A stretch of DNA of 39,320 nucleotides from positions 1 through 39,320 of the forward strand of contig SPJM01000089.1 in assembly GCA_006844585.1 (NCBI GenBank). The letters are read 5' to 3'. This DNA comes from Methylococcaceae bacterium. GTDB lineage: Bacteria > Pseudomonadota > Gammaproteobacteria > Methylococcales > Methylomonadaceae. Positions 16,685 through 23,164 of the stretch are shown one piece after another. The position numbers and the translations under genes were made by a program. Below the pieces are notes generated by a model that worked only from the letters and a program-made list of their open reading frames with translations, was not told where the DNA came from and did no database searches. Position 1 is the first letter of the stretch. Each line of letters starts with the position of its first letter.

Positions 16685-17068
16685 TTAATCATATTTTATA
16701 TATTTAAATCTTGGATCATTGGGTGTTCCCTCCAAAGCCCCTTCTTGCTTGCCTGGCTGCCACATAATGACTTCTTCAATTTTATGCGCCAATTCAAAAT
16801 CTTTGTTGGTAACGCCTTTTGCCGCATGATTAACTAATTTGACGATGACAAATGCATAAGAAACCGTCAAATCAGGGTGATGGAAAGCAGCTTCAGCGAG
16901 GTGTCCAACCGTGTTAACCACCATCAAGGTCGCTTTCCAGCCGCCGGTTTTATATTTCCGTCTAATCCAGCCTTTTTCATAATACCAATGCGGCAACTCA
17001 TCCTTTAAACGTAATTCAATCTCTTCGTCGCTATAAACTTCATCATGATTTCGTTCTCGCCATCCCAT
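16685..17068 (-). CDS. Pterin-4a-carbinolamine dehydratase (PCD/DCoH family)
   Basis: PCD recycles the hydroxylated pterin formed by aromatic amino acid hydroxylases, or serves related roles in pterin chemistry. The 127-residue protein has HHPDLTVSYAFVIVKLVNHA followed by VTNKDFELAHKIEEV, the core of the family with the active-site histidine pair. It is longer at both ends than the short form of about 100 residues. I chose ATG 17068 because GAGG lies eight bases upstream; ATG 17080 is possible and would add four residues. No phenylalanine hydroxylase gene is in the window, so its partner is not known. It stands alone on the minus strand between fructokinase and a repeat region. Confidence 0.88.
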   Translation of the reverse strand: MGWRERNHDEVYSDEEIELRLKDELPHWYYEKGWIRRKYKTGGWKATLMVVNTVGHLAEAAFHHPDLTVSYAFVIVKLVNHAAKGVTNKDFELAHKIEEVIMWQPGKQEGALEGTPNDPRFKYIKYD

Positions 17069-17161
17069 AACACACCTCATCTCACTGAGTAAAAGTAATT
17101 AACTGCTTATACTCCGAAAATTCGCACCAGTACCCCACCCTCTAAAAAATAAACATTATGG

Positions 17162-17230
17162 AAATTGGGGGCACAGGCTTTAGCCTGCAAAATCAACAAC
17201 ATGTGCAGATTAAAGTCTGCACCCCAATTT
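17162..17230. repeat. Paired hairpins inside a larger inverted repeat
   Basis: AAATTGGGG (17162-17170) pairs with CCCCAATTT (17222-17230). Inside are two hairpins: CAGGCTTTAGCCTG near 17174-17187 and GCAGATTAAAGTCTGC near 17205-17220. The arrangement resembles a two-palindrome bacterial interspersed mosaic element. Confidence 0.75.
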
Positions 17231-17340
17231 GTTAGTTATTTAAGGGGTAAGGCGCTAGCTATATGCAATATTAACCCCGCTTTGCCATTGATAGCTTGTA
17301 GCCTTATGTTGCTACAAAAGAAAGACTGGGTAACTCAATC

Positions 17341-17931
17341 CTATTGTTTGCTAAAAATCAAATTAATCACACCCGGCGCTTCGCTGGCAATGGACGGCAA
17401 TTTAGCTACGGCTCTTAAAGCTTCAACGCCGCCTAACAAATCGAAATCGGCCAATTTAATAATGATAGGTTTAACGGTGGTGATTAAAAACTGCTTACCG
17501 CCTAATTTGACGACTTGTAATTCAGCAGATACGGTAGAAGTTTTACCATGCAAAGAAAGGGAAACATCTTTGACTTGCATAAAAGAATCGCCCACTTTTA
17601 GCTTATCTAAAGCCACGGCATCAATTTGCGCCGTCACTTTCGCCATTGGAAATTTTTTTGTTTCAAACAACATTTCCCGCATTCTTTCATTCCGAATCGG
17701 GATAAGCGTTTCAACGCTATCCAAATCAATCGAAATTTCTACATTGCCGTTGTTGTCGATACCGCCTTTTAGCTTTTCGAAACTATGAACTTCGGCAACT
17801 TTGGACTTTTTGACAGACACAAAATGGATGCTGGAAAGTTCCGGTTTAAGCGTCCAATTCGCTGTCGCCATTGAAGAAAATAAAATTGCCGTCAAACCAA
17901 TCCAAGTAGCGCCCAATGCTTTGATATTCAT
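17341..17931 (-). CDS. Periplasmic YceI-family lipid-binding protein
   Basis: YceI-like proteins are small periplasmic lipocalin-type barrels that bind isoprenoid-like molecules. The mature part has WTLKPELSSIHFVSVKK near the start, then FEKLKGGIDNNGNVEISIDLDSVET and LIPIRNERMREMLFETKKFPMAKVTA, the usual YceI sequence of strands. ATG 17931 gives 196 residues with a clear signal peptide (MNIKALGATWIGLTAILFSS through ATA); AAGGA lies upstream, and the longer frame to 18036 is rejected because it overlaps the previous gene. It follows the DUF3465 gene by about 70 bases and is probably the last gene of the dtd-DUF3465-YceI cluster. Confidence 0.9.
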   Translation of the reverse strand: MNIKALGATWIGLTAILFSSMATANWTLKPELSSIHFVSVKKSKVAEVHSFEKLKGGIDNNGNVEISIDLDSVETLIPIRNERMREMLFETKKFPMAKVTAQIDAVALDKLKVGDSFMQVKDVSLSLHGKTSTVSAELQVVKLGGKQFLITTVKPIIIKLADFDLLGGVEALRAVAKLPSIASEAPGVINLIFSKQ

Positions 17932-18002
17932 ACCTTTATCCTTTTTTAAGTAATTAAAACACTCTCTGCAACAACCCGCAACAACGCTACGAATCATTGA
18001 CT

Positions 18003-18440
18003 TTATTGATAAAAATTTCCTTGATGTCTCAACCAACCATCCGGATGACGACCGGCAGGATCATCATGCGTCCAATGTATCACACCTCCTTTTTTATTCC
18101 ATTCATATTCGCCAAAAAACTCAACTTTGTCGCCGGTCGCTAAATTGGGAATGCGAGGCGCAAGGTCAATATTATGAGCGATTAATATCGTCAATTTGGA
18201 ACCGTCTAATTTTAAAATAAATTTTTGATGACGCGAACCTTTTAAATCATCCGACAACAACTTAACGACAGTACCCTGTCCTCTAACCTGTATATCGCTC
18301 TGTTGATTCGCATAAGCATCCTCCAAGCGATTGTCTTCAGTAACAACAGCCGAGTTAAAGAGTTGCTCTAGCGGCAAACCTAATCGATCTGCAACTATTG
18401 ACAGTACAAACAATATTAATACAACTATAATCTTCTTCAT
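18003..18440 (-). CDS. DUF3465-family exported protein
   Basis: The 145-residue protein starts with a membrane or signal segment, MKKIIVVLILFVLSIVA, and carries the conserved block HQKFILKLDGSKLTILIAHN, then IDLAPRIPNLATGDKVEFFGEYEWN and KKGGVIHWTHDDPAGRHPDG, which I recognise as DUF3465. The pattern looks like a small OB-type beta barrel; function is unknown. ATG 18440 lies just after the dtd stop (18446-18448) and is preferred to TTG 18449. Translation is likely coupled to dtd. It is predicted to sit in the periplasm or be membrane-tethered, unlike its cytoplasmic neighbour. Confidence 0.82.
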   Translation of the reverse strand: MKKIIVVLILFVLSIVADRLGLPLEQLFNSAVVTEDNRLEDAYANQQSDIQVRGQGTVVKLLSDDLKGSRHQKFILKLDGSKLTILIAHNIDLAPRIPNLATGDKVEFFGEYEWNKKGGVIHWTHDDPAGRHPDGWLRHQGNFYQ

Positions 18441-18445
18441 TGTTG

Positions 18446-18886
18446 TCAACTCATCTGTAGGGTAAAGGTCACCGGACCGTCATTGATTAAAGAGACCTTC
18501 ATATCCGCCCCGAATTGGCCGAATTGACAATCCTGATAAATCCGGCTCGCTTTTTCCCGACAATAATTGAACATTATTTCCCCCATTTCAGGCTTAGCGG
18601 CTGCTGAAAAACTGGGTCTGTTCCCGCTTTGGGTATTCGCCGCCAAAGTAAATTGGGGAACCAACAACAAACCGCCGCCAATATCGCGTAAACTCAAATT
18701 CATTTTATCGTCTTGATCGGCAAATATTCGGTAATTGAGGATTTTTTCCAATAAGCGATCCGCTAATGGCTCAGTATCATTTTTCTCAACAGCCAACAAA
18801 GCCATAATGCCGACATCTATTTTGCCGATATCCTCACCGGCTACCGTCACTTTTGCCTGAGTGACTCGCTGAATAACAGTAATCAT
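18446..18886 (-). CDS. dtd: D-aminoacyl-tRNA deacylase
   Basis: Dtd removes D-amino acids (and glycine wrongly attached to tRNA-Ala) from tRNAs. The 146 residues match the family length. It starts MITVIQRVTQAKVTV and has the two active-site segments: PQFTLAA, where most relatives have SQFTLAA, and NDGPVTF near the C-terminus. The Ser-to-Pro change leaves the catalytic Thr in place. It is the first gene of a minus-strand group with the DUF3465 and YceI genes, and reads divergently from the nuclease gene across a 78-base shared promoter region. Confidence 0.95.
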   Translation of the reverse strand: MITVIQRVTQAKVTVAGEDIGKIDVGIMALLAVEKNDTEPLADRLLEKILNYRIFADQDDKMNLSLRDIGGGLLLVPQFTLAANTQSGNRPSFSAAAKPEMGEIMFNYCREKASRIYQDCQFGQFGADMKVSLINDGPVTFTLQMS

Positions 18887-18920
18887 TAATTTATTAACTC
18901 CCTTTTAGACAAAGATTTCC

Positions 18921-18930
18921 TATAATTATA
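18921..18930. promoter_or_regulatory. Divergent promoter region with palindromic -10
   Basis: TATAATTATA is its own complement and gives a consensus -10 on both strands, centred between the divergent dtd and nuclease genes (78 bases apart). I do not see a good -35 for either direction, so this is a candidate only. Confidence 0.4.
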
Positions 18931-18964
18931 CTTCAATCATCACATCTTAAGCCGCATACAAACA

Positions 18965-19786
18965 TTGACAAAAATTATTACTGTACTGTTACTTTGCTTA
19001 ACTTCCACTGTACAAGCTGGGATCTATCAATGGAAGGATCCTCAAGGCAATACCCATTACTCCGATCGCCCTAAGCGCCATGCAAAACGCATCGACATTT
19101 CGCCCGGCTATCATTTTCAACGGGTCAGCAAGGTTTACGATGGCGATACGATACAGCTCGCCAACGGCGAAAAAATCCGACTGGCCGGCATCAACACCCC
19201 TGAAATTGAAAGCCGTTATCGCCAAGAGGAACCAGGCGGCGATCAGGCCAAACAGTGGGTAACGGAACGCCTTGCAGGCAAAAAAATTCGCTTGGAAACC
19301 GATTTAGAAAAACACGATAAATATCGTCGAAAAATCGCCCATATTTTTGCTGAAAACAAAGAACACATCAATGCCATATTAGTCGCAGAGGGCTTGGCGT
19401 TTGTACGCATGCATCCGCCGAATTTAAAATATAGCGATTTATTATTCAACAAACAAGTTCAAGCCCGGTCAGCCAATAAAGGGATTTGGGCAAACAATTA
19501 CTATGGTCCAACACCTTACACCCAATTTTCCGACAAAGCGCCGAAACAGTGGCAACGGGTAACAGGTCGCATCACCCGCATTAAACCGACCCGAAAAAAT
19601 ATTTATCTGAAGTTTTCAGATACTTTTGCAATAAAAATTGCCAAAAAGCATCAACACCTTTTTCCAGAGCTCAATAGACTGTTAAATAAACAAATAGAAG
19701 TCAGAGGATGGATCAGAAGGTCCTATGGGAAATTACATTTACAAATCACCCATCCGGGCGATATTTCGATGATAGATACAAAATAA
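18965..19786 (+). CDS. Exported thermonuclease-like protein with DUF4124 domain
   Basis: The 273-residue protein has a signal peptide (MTKIITVLLLCLTSTVQA), a DUF4124 segment (GIYQWKDPQGNTHYSDRP, 19-36), then a staphylococcal-nuclease fold with KVYDGDTI (56-63), IRLAGINTPE (71-80) and DKYRRKIAHIF (118-128). A C-terminal extension (RVTGRITRIKP onward) looks like an extra OB-type domain. In the reference nuclease the second metal ligand is the Asp in DTPE; here it is Asn77. The Arg and Glu positions (Arg72, Glu80, Arg121/122) are kept. The start is TTG 18965 because no ATG is in frame before the signal peptide. It is followed by a strong terminator, so it is probably transcribed alone and works in the periplasm or outside. 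Confidence 0.88.
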   Translation: MTKIITVLLLCLTSTVQAGIYQWKDPQGNTHYSDRPKRHAKRIDISPGYHFQRVSKVYDGDTIQLANGEKIRLAGINTPEIESRYRQEEPGGDQAKQWVTERLAGKKIRLETDLEKHDKYRRKIAHIFAENKEHINAILVAEGLAFVRMHPPNLKYSDLLFNKQVQARSANKGIWANNYYGPTPYTQFSDKAPKQWQRVTGRITRIKPTRKNIYLKFSDTFAIKIAKKHQHLFPELNRLLNKQIEVRGWIRRSYGKLHLQITHPGDISMIDTK

Positions 19787-19814
19787 AAACGCCGCTATAA
19801 ATAGGCGGCGTTTT
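19786..19814. terminator. Bidirectional terminator between convergent genes
   Basis: AAAACGCCGC (19786-19795) pairs with GCGGCGTTTT (19805-19814), a 10-bp stem with T-runs in both directions. It begins at the nuclease stop codon and precedes the end of the minus-strand OmpA-like gene. Confidence 0.85.
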
Positions 19815-19828
19815 ATTACTACCTGATT

Positions 19829-19854
19829 GGAACGGGGTAAATACCCCGTCCCGC
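19829..19854. repeat. ACGGGGT/ACCCCGT palindrome, copy 1
   Basis: ACGGGGTA and TACCCCGT form a hairpin followed by CCCGC. A near-identical copy lies about 11 kb away at 30792-30817. It sits 12 bases beyond the stop of the OmpA-like gene. Confidence 0.8.
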
Positions 19855-19865
19855 CAAGTATGGTT

Positions 19866-21053
19866 TTAGATATCAGTTCTTTTATACACAACGCGACGAT
19901 TCTGAGCTCTACCGGACGCCGTATCATTTGGCGCTACCGGACTGGATTCGCCAAAACCTTTAGTTGTTAAGCGATCTCCGCTGATGCCTTGGCTGACTAA
20001 TTCACTTTTCACCGATTCGGCGCGGCGTTGCGATAAAGCCATGTTATAAGCATCCGATCCGCGACTATCAGTATGACCTTGAACCTCAACCGTCAACCCC
20101 GGATTCATATTCAACACCTTAATTGCATTAGTAAATAGCGGATGATAAATCGATTTGATATCACTGCTATTGGTGTCAAATAAAACGCCTTCAAAAGCCC
20201 AGCATCCTTGTTTATTGACAATCGCCCCTTTAGGGGTGTTTGGACAACGATCCAATGCATCAATCACGCCATCCCCATCGCTATCTAAGGCGGCAACAGG
20301 CGCAGGCGTTCCAGGTTCGAAAAACACTTTCTCAACGAAATTCGCCATCCCGGCATTGGAAGCAATTAATTCAGCTGAAGTTGAAAAACCGCAACCGCTG
20401 ACTGCGGCTACTTCGTCTAAAACCTGTTTACCCACTTTATCCGCTTCATTGCCCACCCAAACGGTATAAATACATAATCTTTCACCGTATTGCTGTTTCA
20501 ATTGTTCGGCAAGCGGCACAGGTGAACTAGCGTAATTATTGCCATCACTCAACACCACCATGGCAATATTCCCTGAAGCTGAAGCTAAATCAGTCGGCGC
20601 CTCTACTAATGCTGTCGTAACCGGCGTTCCCCCGCTGGAACAAGCCAATGAACTGATCGCTGAGCCAAATTGTGATGCGCTATAGGGTTGTACTGCTTGG
20701 TTCGATTGGGTAAATTGCCAATCCAAACAAGGACCAAAACCAAAACTGCGCAAACCCGCCTTTAAATCCATTTCCGGTAAAGTTTGGTTCAAACGATTCA
20801 ACAATTCCTTTTCAATGGACAATTTAGATACGCCGGTTTGAGCAGAAAAACCGGTTCCCAAATATGTCTCACTCATTGAAGAAGAAGAGTCATTAATGAC
20901 AAATAAAGTATGCGCTTTCTGTTGTAAAGCGCCGGATTGAATTTTAGGCGTTAAATCCACCGCTTGAAATGGTTGAAAAGTGTTAACCGATTGCGTCGCG
21001 CACCCGCTCAATACGACCGCAGTAACAGTTGATATGATTATAGATTGTTTCAT
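19866..21053 (-). CDS. Lipoprotein with VWA, thrombospondin type 3 and OmpA domains
   Basis: A strong AAGGAG precedes ATG 21053. The lipobox LSGC (15-18) marks Cys18 for lipid attachment. A von Willebrand A domain follows (about 48-245) with the metal site DSSSS at 55-59, Thr143 and LSDG near 170. Then comes a calcium-binding thrombospondin type 3 repeat, DSDGDGVIDALDRCPNTPKG (257-276), and an OmpA C-terminal domain (about 285-390) with GHTDSRGSDAYN and LSQRRAESV that binds peptidoglycan. So the protein is anchored to a membrane by lipid, holds the cell wall with its C-terminus, and offers a metal-dependent adhesion domain. TSP3-OmpA fusions are common; a VWA domain in front is less usual. 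395 residues; likely monocistronic. Confidence 0.9.
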   Translation of the reverse strand: MKQSIIISTVTAVVLSGCATQSVNTFQPFQAVDLTPKIQSGALQQKAHTLFVINDSSSSMSETYLGTGFSAQTGVSKLSIEKELLNRLNQTLPEMDLKAGLRSFGFGPCLDWQFTQSNQAVQPYSASQFGSAISSLACSSGGTPVTTALVEAPTDLASASGNIAMVVLSDGNNYASSPVPLAEQLKQQYGERLCIYTVWVGNEADKVGKQVLDEVAAVSGCGFSTSAELIASNAGMANFVEKVFFEPGTPAPVAALDSDGDGVIDALDRCPNTPKGAIVNKQGCWAFEGVLFDTNSSDIKSIYHPLFTNAIKVLNMNPGLTVEVQGHTDSRGSDAYNMALSQRRAESVKSELVSQGISGDRLTTKGFGESSPVAPNDTASGRAQNRRVVYKRTDI

Positions 21054-21284
21054 TCAAGTCTCCTTTCGTTCAATTATTAATATTTTTTTATACGTCATTA
21101 AAAGCTACTCCTTATTCTTTAATGAAAATCGGTAAAAACTTCCTCTTAATGATTGATTAGAGTTTAGTTTAATAATCAATATAAGTGTAAGCTTCCTTGA
21201 TTTTTTATCAACGCGACTCTATCACAAGTATAATAAACATTTTATGAATAATATTTAAAGTAAATTACACCTATAAATTCAAGC

Positions 21285-22688
21285 ATGACAATCAAAACAC
21301 GTTTCGCTCCAAGTCCTACCGGTTACTTACATGTCGGCGGCGCCCGCACCGCCCTATTTTCCTGGTTATACGCCAAAAAACATCAAGGCTCTTTTGTGCT
21401 ACGGATAGAAGACACCGATCTGGAACGCTCGACGCAAGCGTCCGTCGATGCAATTTTAGAAGGCATGGACTGGTTAGGCTTAAACTATGACGAAGGCCCT
21501 TATTACCAAACCCAACGCTTTGATCGCTATAAAGAAATCATTCAGAAACTGCTGGATCAAGGCGATGCTTATCATTGTCTTTGCAGCAAAGAAGAATTAG
21601 ACGCCATGCGCGAGCAACAAATGGCGAACAAAGAAAAGCCGCGCTATAACGGCAAATGCAGAGATTCTAATCATGATCATCAATTAGAATCGGTCATCCG
21701 TTTTAAGAATCCGACAGATGGCGAAGTAGTTATCAATGATTTGATTAAAGGCTCGATCACAGTCGCCAACCGTGAACTTGACGACCTGATCATTGCCCGC
21801 TCCGACGGTTCTCCCACCTACAACTTAACCGTTTTGGTTGATGACATGGATATGGGCATTAATTATGTGATTCGCGGCGATGATCACATTAACAATACCC
21901 CTAGGCAAATTAATATTTTAAAAGCATTGGGCGCAGAGCCGCCTCATTATGCTCATGTGCCGATGATATTAGGCGATGACGGCGCCCGCTTATCAAAACG
22001 GCACGGCGCAGTCAGCGTAATGCAATATCGAAACGATGGCTATTTACCCGCTGCGCTATTGAATTATCTAGTCAGACTGGGTTGGTCGCATGGCGACAAA
22101 GAATTATTCACAATTGATGAAATGATTAAGCTATTCGATTTGAATGACGTTAATGTATCAGCATCTACTTTCAACACTGAAAAACTGCTTTGGCTGAATC
22201 ATCAATATATAATGAATAGCGACCCTGCGGAAGTCGCCGAACACCTAGTCTGGCATTTCGCTAATCAAGGTATAGACCCGCAAACCGGCCCGGACTTGAC
22301 AGAGTTAGTTAAAACTCAACGCGAACGCTGTAAAACGTTGGTGGAAATGACCGAAGCCAGCCGCTACTTTTATCAGGACTTTGAACAATATGATGAAAAA
22401 GCGGCGAAAAAGAATTTCAAACAAGGAACGGAGCAAGTGCTGCAAACCTTGTACGATAAATTCTCCGCCGCTTCGGAATGGGATGGCGAAAAATTACATC
22501 AAATGGTTTTAAACACGGCTGAAGAAATGGAATTAAAACTGGGCAAAGTCGCCCAACCGCTACGCGTCGCCGTAACCGGCGCAGGCGTCTCACCCGCTAT
22601 CGATAAAACTTTATCTTTATTAGGCCGCGATAAAACTTTAAATCGTTTAAATAAAGCAATTCAATATTTGCATTCTAAACAATCATAA
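21285..22688 (+). CDS. gltX: Glutamate-tRNA ligase
   Basis: GltX charges tRNA-Glu. The 467 residues match the usual length. [19 protein letters not shown] holds the HIGH-type signature (HVGG), and [12 protein letters not shown] around residue 237 is the KMSKS equivalent. A cysteine set (YHCLCS and NGKCRD) suggests the zinc-binding form. ATG 21285 has no strong ribosome site. The gene is followed within 200 bases by tRNA-Ala and then two tRNA-Glu genes, so enzyme and substrate genes are neighbours. A TATAAT at 21229-21234 in the 231-base upstream gap may be its -10, with a poor -35. Confidence 0.97.
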   Translation: MTIKTRFAPSPTGYLHVGGARTALFSWLYAKKHQGSFVLRIEDTDLERSTQASVDAILEGMDWLGLNYDEGPYYQTQRFDRYKEIIQKLLDQGDAYHCLCSKEELDAMREQQMANKEKPRYNGKCRDSNHDHQLESVIRFKNPTDGEVVINDLIKGSITVANRELDDLIIARSDGSPTYNLTVLVDDMDMGINYVIRGDDHINNTPRQINILKALGAEPPHYAHVPMILGDDGARLSKRHGAVSVMQYRNDGYLPAALLNYLVRLGWSHGDKELFTIDEMIKLFDLNDVNVSASTFNTEKLLWLNHQYIMNSDPAEVAEHLVWHFANQGIDPQTGPDLTELVKTQRERCKTLVEMTEASRYFYQDFEQYDEKAAKKNFKQGTEQVLQTLYDKFSAASEWDGEKLHQMVLNTAEEMELKLGKVAQPLRVAVTGAGVSPAIDKTLSLLGRDKTLNRLNKAIQYLHSKQS

Positions 22689-22726
22689 TAAGGCAAAAAC
22701 GTATTTAATTTTTTTAAGCGAAAGAC

Positions 22727-22754
22727 TAGACAAAGCAAAAATACCCTGTATAAT
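22727..22754 (+). promoter_or_regulatory. Promoter of the tRNA cluster
   Basis: TAGACA (22727-22732) and a perfect TATAAT (22749-22754) are separated by 16 bases. The tRNA-Ala gene starts 18 bases after the -10. This probably drives all three tRNA genes. Confidence 0.7.
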
Positions 22755-22771
22755 TGCAGAGCTCAACTGAC

Positions 22772-22847
22772 GGGGCCATAGCTCAATTGGGAGAGCGCAA
22801 CACTGGCAGTGTTGAGGTCGGCGGTTCGATCCCGCCTGGCTCCACCA
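22772..22847 (+). tRNA. tRNA-Ala (anticodon GGC)
   Basis: A 76-base cloverleaf: acceptor GGGGCCA pairs with TGGCTCC, the D-arm includes GCTC...GAGC, the anticodon stem-loop reads ACACTGGCAGTGT with GGC in the loop, the T-loop is GGTTCGATCCC-like, and an encoded CCA ends the gene. Confidence 0.95.
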
Positions 22848-22877
22848 TTATTTTGGTAAAGTCGTTAAACAGTCTTA

Positions 22878-22953
22878 GTCCCCATCGTCTAGAGGCCTAG
22901 GACACCGCCCTTTCACGGCGGTAACGGGGGTTCGAACCCCCCTGGGGACGCCA
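22878..22953 (+). tRNA. tRNA-Glu (anticodon TTC), copy 1
   Basis: A 76-base cloverleaf: acceptor GTCCCCA pairs with TGGGGAC, the anticodon arm is CCGCCCTTTCACGGCGG with TTC in the loop, the T-arm is GGGGGTTCGAACCCCC, and the 3' end GCCA is encoded. Confidence 0.95.
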
Positions 22954-23048
22954 TATATTAACCGGCATCTAAACCGGACAACGGAGTTAGCTAATGCTAA
23001 TCATCCGCAACCTGAATAATCAGGTATTAGATAATCTTAAAAGTCTTA

Positions 23049-23124
23049 GTCCCCATCGTCTAGAGGCCTAGGACACCGCCCTTTCACGGCGGTAACGGGG
23101 GTTCGAACCCCCCTGGGGACGCCA
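23049..23124 (+). tRNA. tRNA-Glu (anticodon TTC), copy 2
   Basis: Identical over all 76 bases to the copy at 22878-22953, and the identity continues a few bases outward on both sides (AGTCTTA before, TAT after). This shows a recent tandem duplication or gene conversion. Confidence 0.95.
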
Positions 23125-23131
23125 TATTAAA

Positions 23132-23161
23132 TCGCATCCATTGCAATAGTAATGGATGCGA
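23132..23161. terminator. Terminator between tRNA genes and sensor kinase
   Basis: TCGCATCCATT (23132-23142) pairs perfectly with AATGGATGCGA (23151-23161). It ends the tRNA transcript and lies three bases from the stop of the convergent kinase gene. The T-tracts are short on both sides. Confidence 0.7.
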
Positions 23162-23164
23162 CTC

